The notes under the pieces were generated by a model. That model was not told where the DNA came from and ran no database searches. It saw nothing but the letters and a program-made list of their open reading frames with translations. The position numbers were made by a program, and so were the translations under genes. Shown here in pieces: positions 1 through 5,772 of a DNA stretch of 8,744 bases. This DNA comes from Oscillospiraceae bacterium (lineage in GTDB: Bacteria > Bacillota > Clostridia > Oscillospirales > Ruminococcaceae). The stretch lies in the NCBI GenBank assembly GCA_022511485.1, contig JAFLUJ010000027.1, positions 1 to 8,744 on the forward strand. The letters are read 5' to 3'. Each line of letters begins with the position of its first letter. Position 1 is the first letter of the stretch.

Positions 1-858
1 ATTTCCGGAATTGTCAACGTTCTGCTGAACCTGTTTTTTGTACTTGTCCTGAAAATGACAGTAAACGGAGTTGCTCTTGCAACAGTCCTTTCAAACCTGA
101 TAAGCTCCGCACTTCTGATATTTTTTCTGACCCGTGAGGAATCAGCGATACATTTCAGCTTCAATGAGCTGAGGATAGACTGGAAGACCCTCCGGGAAAT
201 GATCCGGATAGGACTTCCCGCAGGCATACAGGGAATGGTTTTCTCGTTCTCCAATATTGTGATCCAGTCCTCTATCAACAAGCTTGGAGAGGACGTTATG
301 GCAGCCTCCTCAGCCGCCTTTAATCTGGAAATTTTTGTTTACTATATTATCAACGCATTTGGTCAGGCGTGTACAACCTTTGTTGGACAGAACTACGGCG
401 CAGGAAAACCGGACAGATGTCTGCGGTCAACAAGGCTCTCACTGATACAGAATCTTATTTTTACAGCTGTACTCTCCGGAGTGATACTGCTCATAGGAAA
501 GTATTTCCTGATGATATTTAACGACGACCCGGTTATAGCAGATATTGGTATGATACGTCTGAAATATATCGTAGGTGCAGAGGTCATCAATGTGATAATC
601 GAGAACGTTTCCGGCTGCATGAGAGGTTACGGACATTCCTTTGTCCCGGCGATGATGTGTACCATCGGAATATGCGGCGTCAGGATAATATGGAGCTACA
701 CGGCGTTTAAGTCTGACCCCAGCTTTGACGTGCTCATGACGGCATATCCCCTTAGTTGGCTGATAACAGCCGGCTCACTGGTCATAGCCTATTTCTGGAT
801 GAAAAAGCACGCCTTAAAGGATTTCTTCAAGGAGGGTTCTGCATATGCACATAGTTGA
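1..858 (+). CDS. MATE family multidrug/Na+ (or H+) antiporter, N-terminus outside window
   Basis: This is the C-terminal part (285 visible residues) of a multidrug and toxic compound extrusion transporter, an inner-membrane exporter driven by a cation gradient. The reading frame is open to the left edge, so the true start lies upstream; family members are about 450 residues, so roughly a third is missing. The visible part begins in a hydrophobic helix (NVLLNLFFVLVL) and the VNGVALATVLSN loop-helix typical of the end of the first six-helix lobe. The second lobe follows, with the IGLPAGIQGMVFSFSN helix and the family-like FVGQNYGAGKP segment encoded near 379-408. Several further membrane helices run to the end, and the tail KKHALKDFFKEG is basic and cytosolic. 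The stop lies inside the next gene, so the two are probably translationally coupled. The substrate cannot be told from sequence. Confidence 0.93.
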   Translation: MSGIVNVLLNLFFVLVLKMTVNGVALATVLSNLISSALLIFFLTREESAIHFSFNELRIDWKTLREMIRIGLPAGIQGMVFSFSNIVIQSSINKLGEDVMAASSAAFNLEIFVYYIINAFGQACTTFVGQNYGAGKPDRCLRSTRLSLIQNLIFTAVLSGVILLIGKYFLMIFNDDPVIADIGMIRLKYIVGAEVINVIIENVSGCMRGYGHSFVPAMMCTIGICGVRIIWSYTAFKSDPSFDVLMTAYPLSWLITAGSLVIAYFWMKKHALKDFFKEGSAYAHS

Positions 859-1636
859 ACCGTTATATGCCGGAGACGTCAGTATCGACAGCGATTACGA
901 AAATGGGAAGGTAACCCATTTAGTATATGAGCTTGACGAATCCTGGAACGGCGACCTGCTTGTTGCAGGTACAGATGCTTTTGCTGTAGGCGGAGAACTG
1001 CTGGATCTGTTTAAATCAGGCATCTTTAAGGGCTCTGCATTGAAAGATATGGAGATAAGATATGAGGGAAATAAGCCCATTCCGGATTTTATGCAGCTTG
1101 TGCCTGACGAAACGCTGAAAATCACCCGCGGAGAATATGATCCTAAGTCTAACAATGATATTTATCTGACAGGAAGCGTCGGTGAACTGGCAGTAAGCGA
1201 TACTCTTTTTGAAAAAATAGCATCATATATGGACAAGCGCACCTTCAAGTCCCGCGAGATATTTGCAAAGTCCGAGAAAAATGTAAGCGAAAAGTTCAAA
1301 TACGAATATGTCATAGTAACTCCCCGGAGCACTCCCTTTGACCTTGTTCCGCAGGAAATGCGCAAAGCTTCCCGCAGAAAAAACGGTGCATATGTTGTCA
1401 AAGGTATCTCGGACAATGTATATATCAGCGCACCATATCTTGAATGTCTGAAACAGTTTGACATAGACAAGCACAAATATATGGACATTTTTGAACCCTA
1501 TTTCCTTATGGTCAGCGGGAATGACAAGGAATCAGTTTTAAGCGTTATAAAAGAACTGGAACCGCAAAGTTTTTTTGTCGGTAATTTCGATACCGGATTT
1601 GTCAGAAGCAACGCTTTCCCGGATAAGGAGGTTTGA
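845..1636 (+). CDS. Unrecognised 263-residue soluble protein, coupled to the MATE gene
   Basis: I do not recognise this protein. The ATG at 845 has an ideal AAGGAGG at 829-835 with a 9-base gap, and it overlaps the MATE stop by 14 bases, which supports this start and suggests coupling. It has no signal peptide or membrane segment and looks like a cytosolic alpha/beta protein. Two stretches have a loosely similar plan: FAVGGELLDLFKSGIFKG near residues 46-63 and VYISAPYLECLKQFDI near 192-207. A lysine-rich middle lies between them (around 130-155). That plan loosely recalls Imm11/DUF1629-type immunity proteins, but the likeness is too weak for a call. Base composition is ordinary for the window (one sampled 60-base line, 1321-1380, is 34/60 G+C), so it looks long resident. 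It is followed after 4 bases by another unknown gene. Confidence 0.85.
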   Translation: MHIVEPLYAGDVSIDSDYENGKVTHLVYELDESWNGDLLVAGTDAFAVGGELLDLFKSGIFKGSALKDMEIRYEGNKPIPDFMQLVPDETLKITRGEYDPKSNNDIYLTGSVGELAVSDTLFEKIASYMDKRTFKSREIFAKSEKNVSEKFKYEYVIVTPRSTPFDLVPQEMRKASRRKNGAYVVKGISDNVYISAPYLECLKQFDIDKHKYMDIFEPYFLMVSGNDKESVLSVIKELEPQSFFVGNFDTGFVRSNAFPDKEV

Positions 1637-1640
1637 GAAT

Positions 1641-2180
1641 ATGGATGAATTTGTATTGATAAAAGCATTTTCGGATGATAAACAAATTTCTGAGCGAAAA
1701 TTGACACTGAACGAATACTATGACGGAGACTGCTATGAAATAGACGACAAAAATTATATTGCCGGAAATAACATTTCCAAAGTCGTTATATTAAATGATT
1801 TTACTAATGAAAAAGCATATAATTTTTATGACAATACCGGTTTCCCCATAAAATTTATTACATTTACAGACGGAACGGTCAGCAGAGTTGAATTTTGTCG
1901 TAAAGATAATATATTTTCCTGGCTGGATATCGAACATACTATTGAGTCTGATATTGTTAATATCGCATTAGACTATAAATTAATATCTTTACCCAAAAAT
2001 ATGGTCATTAAAGGCAAAATGGTACAAGGCGATACTTGTATCAATGAGCTTTTTAGTGTGAAAATTATTAAGAAAGTGAAAAATATTTCATTTGAAAACA
2101 TTAATATTCAAAACATCAATAAATTTGAATTTCTTATTGAGGTAATTATTGATAACAACATAGTTTTACAGCTGCGTTAA
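1641..2180 (+). CDS. Unrecognised AT-rich 179-residue protein
   Basis: I do not recognise this protein. I place the start at ATG 1641 (MDEFVLIKAF) because AAGGAGG at 1625-1631 sits 9 bases before it. The in-frame ATG at 1575 lies inside the previous gene with no ribosome site and would add 22 unlikely residues. The protein is rich in Asp, Asn, Ile and Lys and is predicted mostly beta, with no signal peptide or membrane helix. Composition differs sharply from its neighbour: sampled 60-base lines at 1741 and 2041 hold 16 and 13 G+C bases. That suggests a different origin or relaxed selection. The gap to the preceding stop is 4 bases, so it is probably the third gene of the MATE transcript. After its TAA the same frame stays open for 28 more codons, so the C-terminus may be truncated. 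Confidence 0.8.
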   Translation: MDEFVLIKAFSDDKQISERKLTLNEYYDGDCYEIDDKNYIAGNNISKVVILNDFTNEKAYNFYDNTGFPIKFITFTDGTVSRVEFCRKDNIFSWLDIEHTIESDIVNIALDYKLISLPKNMVIKGKMVQGDTCINELFSVKIIKKVKNISFENINIQNINKFEFLIEVIIDNNIVLQLR

Positions 2181-2347
2181 GAAAATAGAAAAGTAAATTA
2201 TCAATGGGAAGAAGGTTATACTCCTATGCTGACAGCACCGGATCATATAAAATCGTTACATTCCTGATAACGAAGCCTCTTTTTTGTGCATAATCATGCA
2301 ATTCAGGCATATAATATTGTTATAAATCACGAATTTCCTAAAAGTGA
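2181..2347. other. Intergenic stretch with gene-like debris
   Basis: No convincing gene is present between the AT-rich orphan and the tRNA promoter. Two short frames look protein-like. One continues the upstream gene past its TAA (2181-2264, containing WEEGYTPMLTAPDHIKSLHS). The other runs from ATG 2204 (containing RLYSYADSTGSYKIVTF). Neither has a ribosome binding site. A small inverted repeat TGCAT-AATC-ATGCA lies at 2287-2300. The stretch may be the remnant of a longer coding sequence. Confidence 0.4.
2253..2285 (+). terminator. Weak candidate terminator of the MATE transcript
   Basis: TCGTTA (2253-2258) pairs with TAACGA (2268-2273) around a 9-base loop, and a run of six T follows at 2280-2285. 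The stem is short and AT-rich, and six bases separate it from the T run, so termination would be inefficient. It is the only terminator-like structure between this gene cluster and the tRNA promoter. Confidence 0.3.
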
Positions 2348-2376
2348 TTGACAAGCTCTCCAAAATATGATAAAAT
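2348..2376 (+). promoter_or_regulatory. Strong sigma-A type promoter for the tRNA-Gln pair
   Basis: A perfect -35 TTGACA (2348-2353) is followed after exactly 17 bases by -10 TAAAAT (2371-2376), itself inside TATGATAAAAT. Transcription should begin near 2383, about 35 bases before the first tRNA. A near-consensus promoter fits stable-RNA expression. Confidence 0.85.
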
Positions 2377-2417
2377 GTATAAGTCGTTGAAGCAATTCGC
2401 TGATATATCCATTATGA

Positions 2418-2493
2418 TGGGATATAGCCAAGCGGTAAGGCAGCGGACTTTGACTCCGTCATTCCGGTGGTTCGAATCCACCTATCCCAGCCA
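2418..2493 (+). tRNA. tRNA-Gln (anticodon TTG)
   Basis: A full cloverleaf can be drawn. The acceptor arms are TGGGATA (2418-2424) and TATCCCA (2483-2489). The D-arm is GCC/GGC with the AAGCGGTAA loop. The anticodon stem GCGGA/TCCGT carries loop CTTTGAC, giving anticodon TTG, which reads CAA. The T-arm is GGTGG-TTCGAAT-CCACC. Discriminator G2490 and CCA 2491-2493 are encoded. The U1-A72 closing pair and G73 are typical of bacterial glutamine tRNAs. By usual Firmicute biology it would be charged with glutamate and then amidated by GatCAB, though no such genes are in this window. Confidence 0.97.
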
Positions 2494-2501
2494 GTCAAAA
2501 G

Positions 2502-2544
2502 GTTCGTTGCAAGGGCGGCAGGTAAGCCGCCAGTGACAGCGAAC
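2502..2544 (+). other. Self-folding spacer between the two tRNAs
   Basis: GTTCGTTG (2502-2509) pairs with CAGCGAAC (2537-2544) with one G-U pair. An inner GC-rich hairpin GGCGGC-AGGTAA-GCCGCC occupies 2514-2531. The spacer of the dicistronic tRNA precursor therefore folds into a stable stem with an inner hairpin, probably presenting the tRNA ends for RNase P and 3'-end processing. It has no T run, so it is not an ordinary terminator. Confidence 0.6.
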
Positions 2545-2552
2545 TTATATCT

Positions 2553-2628
2553 TGGGGTGTCGCCAAGCGGTAAGGCACTTGACTCTGACTCAAGCATTTC
2601 CGGGGTTCGAATCCCTGCACCCCAGCCA
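2553..2628 (+). tRNA. tRNA-Gln (anticodon CTG)
   Basis: The acceptor arms are TGGGGTG (2553-2559) and CACCCCA (2618-2624). The D-arm uses the same AAGCGGTAA loop as the first tRNA. The anticodon stem CTTGA/TCAAG carries loop CTCTGAC, giving anticodon CTG, which reads CAG. The T-loop TTCGAAT is standard. Discriminator G and CCA (2626-2628) are encoded. It is the isoacceptor partner of the tRNA 59 bases upstream and shares its promoter and terminator. Confidence 0.97.
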
Positions 2629-2630
2629 GA

Positions 2631-2662
2631 AACCGTCTCTGCAATAGCAGGGGCGGTTTTTT
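2631..2662 (+). terminator. Intrinsic terminator of the tRNA-Gln operon
   Basis: AACCGTCTCTGC (2631-2642) pairs with GCAGGGGCGGTT (2647-2658) around loop AATA. The 12-pair stem contains two G-U pairs and runs directly into six T (2657-2662). It starts two bases after the CCA end of the second tRNA. Confidence 0.9.
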
Positions 2663-2696
2663 ACACATCCACAAAATTGATGGGAGGAGCACAGAT

Positions 2697-3011
2697 ATGG
2701 ATATTTTGCAAAAGTTCCTTGATTCAGAACTTGGCGAGAGGAAGATCCTGAATAATTTTCTTATGTCAGAGATCAATTCAATAGAGTTCTATAAATGCAT
2801 AATGGATTTTATAGACTCCTTTGAAATAAGAAAGGGAGAATTTGAAGGCAACGAGTTCATCATTATGAAAATGGATCGTGAAAATTTCATCCTATACCCT
2901 GAACGCGATTATAGAGGCAGTATCGAGATACCATATTCATTAGCTATCTATAAAAACGTGTTAAAAGAAGCGATCAATACTTATGCTAAACAACAAAATA
3001 TTATCCCATGA
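2697..3011 (+). CDS. Unrecognised 104-residue protein behind the tRNA terminator
   Basis: I do not recognise this protein. The start is well supported: GGGAGGAG at 2682-2689 places its GGAGG core 9 bases before ATG 2697. The product is small, acidic and soluble, with a helical N-terminus (residues 1-45), a probable beta stretch (FEGNEFIIMKMDRENFILYP, about 50-69) and a C-terminal helix. It has no signal peptide or membrane helix. Its size and layout would suit a small immunity or antitoxin-like protein, but nothing specific supports that. Only 34 bases separate the tRNA terminator from its ATG and no promoter is visible there. Expression would need read-through or a promoter hidden in the second tRNA or the terminator. 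It is AT-rich compared with the chemoreceptor gene downstream. Confidence 0.75.
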   Translation: MDILQKFLDSELGERKILNNFLMSEINSIEFYKCIMDFIDSFEIRKGEFEGNEFIIMKMDRENFILYPERDYRGSIEIPYSLAIYKNVLKEAINTYAKQQNIIP

Positions 3012-3040
3012 CACAAAATTATGTCAATCTCCCGAAATCA

Positions 3041-3071
3041 TGACCGGTAATGCATTATGCAATGCCGGTCA
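3041..3071. repeat. Interrupted inverted repeat upstream of the chemoreceptor promoter
   Basis: TGACCGG (3041-3047) pairs with CCGGTCA (3065-3071), and inside it TGCA (3051-3054) pairs with TGCA (3058-3061) around TTA. No T run follows on either strand. It may be a weak terminator for the upstream small gene or an operator for the promoter about 50 bases downstream. Confidence 0.5.
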
Positions 3072-3118
3072 ATAATTATGAATATATTTATCATTATTCA
3101 AAAATATGCAGAAAACTC

Positions 3119-3147
3119 TTGAAATATAAGATAAAATCTGCTATAAT
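3119..3147 (+). promoter_or_regulatory. Sigma-A promoter with extended -10 for the chemoreceptor gene
   Basis: The -35 TTGAAA (3119-3124) is 17 bases before a perfect -10 TATAAT (3142-3147), which is preceded by TGC, an extended -10 motif. Transcription should begin near 3154, leaving a leader of about 55 bases. The leader contains a small hairpin ATTCT-CCTG-AGAAT (3172-3185). A motility sigma-factor (sigma-D/28) promoter is not seen. Confidence 0.85.
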
Positions 3148-3208
3148 GGAAACAGTTACTTTTTATGGCACATTCTCCTGAGAATTTATTAATAGGAGCG
3201 ATAAAGTT

Positions 3209-5176
3209 ATGAATAAATATGGAATACGCAAACGTTTAATGATAACCGTAACAGCAACCGCAGCATTTGTTATAATGCTTGTGTCGATCGTTGCCTGCAT
3301 CGTTGCAGTGGTCAATCATCAGGAGCAGAAGCATGAGGCTGTCTATGCTAAGCTTGATGCATGCAAAAATCTTATGGAAGCCTGGCTTGGCGAAAAGGAA
3401 GCCATTTGTCAGGTAATGGCAACGGAAGCAATAAACAGGGATTTCGCTTCAAACAGCGAGGAGTGTCTGGCATTTCTACAGGCTTGCAGTCAGATGGATG
3501 ATGACATTTTTGACTGCTACGTAGGCTTTGCCGACAAGAGATATATCTTCGGCAGCGAATATGTAGCCGAAGGTTACGATCCCACATCCAGAATATGGTA
3601 TAAAATGGCTGCACCTGTTGACGGTCCTATTGTGACAAATCCATATACCGACGTACAGACAGGACGTATGGTAATTACTATTGCCACAAGATTTCAGGAA
3701 AACGGTGTAACCATAGGAGTTATATCCATAGACGTATTTCTTGACACTCTTTCCGAATATGTAAGCGATCTGCACGTGGACGAAAACGGATATCCACTGC
3801 TGCTTGATTCCGATGGAGCTATAATTGTTCATGAGAACAATGCATATCTTGCCACAGTGGATGCAAGCGGAAATGACGTGTTTACAATGCTGTCCGACGT
3901 GACACCCGGCTACTCCGCCAGAATAGACGCTTCATCTCTGCCGGAGATCAAGGACTACAATAACGAGACCGTAAAATATGCTGAGACAGTACTGGACAGC
4001 ACCGGCTGGAAGCTGGGATATATGCTTAATAACTCCGAATACAACTCTACATATGTAAAAATCATCCTGCTGTTTACAGGACTTACAATCTTCTTCGGAA
4101 TATATATAGCATTTCTGCTGAACAATCTGCTGAACCGTGCGCTTAAGCCTCTTAACGAAGTTGTGCTCAAGTCCCATGATGTGGCAGAAGGAATACTTGA
4201 CGTAAAATTTGACTACAGCGCAACTGACGAGGTAGGCGCGATCTGCCGTACCATCGAAAACAATAACCTTGTAGTAAAAAATTACATTGATGATATTGCA
4301 AGAAGACTTGATGGGATCACCCATGGCAATTTTGATGTGCACTCAAATGTAGAGTATCATGGAGACTATGCAGCTATAAAGCGGTCACTGGACAACATTT
4401 CCCGTTCTCTCGGAAATGTATTTAACGGCATTGACAGCGCTTCCGAAGCAGTATCCGGAGGAGCCGAAGGAGTGGCAAACGGAGCAAACCAGCTTGCGGA
4501 ATCCGTTTCAACTCAGACCGCAGTTATCAGCGAGATCGTATCCGACGTTGAAAATGTATCGCAGATGATCGCAAATAATGTAAACCGTACCGATGACGCA
4601 AGAAATATCGCCCATGAAACGGCTTCAGCAGTAAGGAGCAGCAACCAGCAGATGCAGAACCTTCTGGGGGCTATGGAGGAAATTTCAAATTCCTCCGAGG
4701 AAATAAAGAAAATTATAAATACTATAGAGGATATCGCTTTCCAGACCAATATTCTGGCGCTTAACGCTTCCATAGAGGCAGCAAGAGCAGGCATGGCAGG
4801 AAGAGGCTTTGCCGTTGTTGCTGACGAAGTAAGAAACCTTGCAGGAAAAAGCTCCGAGGCGTCCGTTCAGACCTCAAAGCTTATAGAACATTCTGTAGAA
4901 GCAGTAAACAAGGGTATGAGATTCGCAGACTCCGCTTCAAAATCTCTCTCCAGTGTTGTGGATCAGACCGATGAGATCGACAGCATTATCGTTCAGATAA
5001 ACGAGCAGTCTCATGAACAAAGTACCTGCATGGAAAATGTCAACCAGAAGGTCGGAGTGGTTGCGGACTACGTTTCTTCAGCGGCAGCAAACGCAGAAGA
5101 AAGTGCAGCAGCTTCCCAGGAGCTTAATGGCCAGGCATCCCAGCTTAAGCAAATGCTCAGCAGTTTCGGTCTGTAA
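3209..5176 (+). CDS. Methyl-accepting chemotaxis protein with dCache_1 sensor, probably amino-acid sensing
   Basis: This is a membrane chemoreceptor that signals to CheA/CheW. AGGAG at 3194-3198 supports the ATG. After a basic start, TM1 spans about residues 11-35, the extracellular dCache_1 domain 36-283 and TM2 285-304. A HAMP domain follows (about 305-357), then a second HAMP-like segment (about 360-410) and a long coiled-coil signalling domain. The conserved hairpin tip lies near 507-545 (EDIAFQTNILALNASIEAAR, then GRGFAVVADEVR). The sensor has Y123, R128, W130, Y131, Y146, D148 and D175. These match in order and spacing the dCache amino-acid motif as I remember it from Pseudomonas PctA (Y121, R126, W128, Y129, Y144, D146, D173). 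I therefore infer L-amino acid or related amine ligands. There is no C-terminal CheR-tether pentapeptide; it ends LSSFGL. M529 stands where many family members have Glu. The gene is monocistronic, with its own promoter and terminator. Confidence 0.96.
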   Translation: MNKYGIRKRLMITVTATAAFVIMLVSIVACIVAVVNHQEQKHEAVYAKLDACKNLMEAWLGEKEAICQVMATEAINRDFASNSEECLAFLQACSQMDDDIFDCYVGFADKRYIFGSEYVAEGYDPTSRIWYKMAAPVDGPIVTNPYTDVQTGRMVITIATRFQENGVTIGVISIDVFLDTLSEYVSDLHVDENGYPLLLDSDGAIIVHENNAYLATVDASGNDVFTMLSDVTPGYSARIDASSLPEIKDYNNETVKYAETVLDSTGWKLGYMLNNSEYNSTYVKIILLFTGLTIFFGIYIAFLLNNLLNRALKPLNEVVLKSHDVAEGILDVKFDYSATDEVGAICRTIENNNLVVKNYIDDIARRLDGITHGNFDVHSNVEYHGDYAAIKRSLDNISRSLGNVFNGIDSASEAVSGGAEGVANGANQLAESVSTQTAVISEIVSDVENVSQMIANNVNRTDDARNIAHETASAVRSSNQQMQNLLGAMEEISNSSEEIKKIINTIEDIAFQTNILALNASIEAARAGMAGRGFAVVADEVRNLAGKSSEASVQTSKLIEHSVEAVNKGMRFADSASKSLSSVVDQTDEIDSIIVQINEQSHEQSTCMENVNQKVGVVADYVSSAAANAEESAAASQELNGQASQLKQMLSSFGL

Positions 5177-5214
5177 CAAGCAGGCTGTATATAAATCTGT
5201 TTATTGCATTTTTC

Positions 5215-5255
5215 AAGCCGGCAGCGGATTATCCCGCTGCCGGCTTTGCTTTTTC
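5215..5255 (+). terminator. Intrinsic terminator of the chemoreceptor gene
   Basis: AAGCCGGCAGCGG (5215-5227) pairs perfectly over 13 bases with CCGCTGCCGGCTT (5234-5246) around a 6-base loop, followed by TTTGCTTTTTC. It lies 38 bases after the chemoreceptor stop. Confidence 0.93.
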
Positions 5256-5266
5256 TGAGGGAGGTC

Positions 5267-5293
5267 GCAACGATCTGTTCGCGGGGGCTTCCC
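5267..5293 (+). repeat. GC-rich 27-base repeat, copy 1
   Basis: This copy matches the one at 5364-5390 at 23 of 27 positions, sharing GCAACGAT at the left and GCGGGGGCTTCCC at the right. Here the terminal hairpin is only GGG-GCTT-CCC. GGGAGG (5259-5264) just upstream can instead pair with CTTCCC (5288-5293). The start of the unit is set by where identity to copy 2 begins. Confidence 0.6.
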
Positions 5294-5363
5294 ATTCATA
5301 AAAAGGTTGATATATCAATATCATCGGAACCGTGTCGTATTTTACTCTTTACGATCAAAGTAT

Positions 5364-5390
5364 GCAACGATTTGCCTGCGGGGGCTTCCC
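5364..5390 (+). repeat. GC-rich 27-base repeat, copy 2
   Basis: This is the second copy, 97 bases after the first. With the next three bases it forms a perfect hairpin GCGGGG-GCTT-CCCCGC (5378-5393). No T run follows, so it is not a standard terminator. It resembles a short REP-like dispersed element or a repeated RNA hairpin. Confidence 0.6.
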
Positions 5391-5438
5391 CGCCTAAACT
5401 AACAGTTGATGAAATTTTTTTGCAATTCAATCAACAGT

Positions 5439-5470
5439 TTGTGGTAATTTAAAAAACGTTATGATAAAAT
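5439..5470 (+). promoter_or_regulatory. Candidate promoter for the Xre-type regulator
   Basis: TATGATAAAAT (5460-5470) repeats the exact -10 region of the tRNA promoter and includes an extended TGA-TAAAAT. The -35 is poor: TTGTGG (5439-5444) is 15 or 20 bases away depending on which hexamer is used. It would start a leader of about 300 bases. Confidence 0.35.
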
Positions 5471-5650
5471 AATTCTAAACCGCAAAATTTCATATAGGAA
5501 CATTTGTGTCACTGGCTTTGACCGGAAAATTTTGGGCGAACTTACGGTGTGCGGTATCGTTCTATATTCCGGTTTCCCCAAAAAATAAAAAGACGGGTAC
5601 AAAGATGTCCGGATGTATTTTGTTGGTTTATGCTACTCCTCAATCAAAAT

Positions 5651-5682
5651 ATAGACAAGGTCTATTATTTGATCAGGGATCA
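5651..5682. promoter_or_regulatory. Two spaced dyads, candidate operators of the Xre-type regulator
   Basis: ATAGAC-AAG-GTCTAT (5651-5665) and TGATC-AGG-GATCA (5670-5682) are both perfect dyads with a 3-base centre. Their centres lie 18 bases apart and both carry C-A-R-G-G at the middle. They sit about 90-120 bases before the start of a helix-turn-helix gene, as expected for autoregulatory sites. No promoter is evident next to them. Confidence 0.4.
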
Positions 5683-5772
5683 GAATTATATGACTTTGGG
5701 TCAGCATACATAGGTTTCCTGTGTGGCAGACTAAAAGCCGGTATCACAAAAGAAGGAAGGATGTAGAATTTT

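Larger units (their letters stand above)
5256..5772 (+). other. Long intergenic region upstream of the Xre-type regulator
   Basis: There is no convincing gene here. In order it holds two copies of a GC-rich 27-base repeat (5267-5293, 5364-5390) with the palindrome TTGATATATCAA (5307-5318) between them. An inverted repeat GTTGAT/ATCAAC follows (5405-5410, 5430-5435), then a candidate promoter near 5439-5470. The pair ACCGGAA/TTCCGGT (5521-5527, 5567-5573) encloses further self-complementary bases, and two spaced dyads lie at 5651-5682. A GTG-started 86-codon frame (5506-5766) with a poor ribosome site covers the second half. Its translation has no domain-like pattern, so I do not call it. If the promoter is real, the regulator has a leader of about 300 bases. 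Confidence 0.5.

Noticed and set aside
2418..2628. Possible integration (att) site at the tRNA 3' ends
   Set aside because: No direct repeat of a tRNA 3' end elsewhere in the window and no integrase; the similarity between the two tRNAs is that of isoacceptors.
2412..2776. Short open frames across the tRNA pair on both strands
   Set aside because: They are produced by the tRNA sequences themselves; the cloverleaf folds explain the region.
3476..4342. Open frames on the - strand within the chemoreceptor gene
   Set aside because: They are antisense to a complete, motif-rich chemoreceptor; no ribosome sites.
5364..5400. Guanidine or c-di-GMP type riboswitch
   Set aside because: The paired hairpin layout was suggestive, but the loop motifs of those riboswitch classes are absent.
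5506..5766. GTG-started 86-codon frame before the Xre gene
   Set aside because: It has only a weak AGGA site, covers the dyads and the regulator's ribosome site, and shows no protein-like pattern. It remains possible but unsupported.
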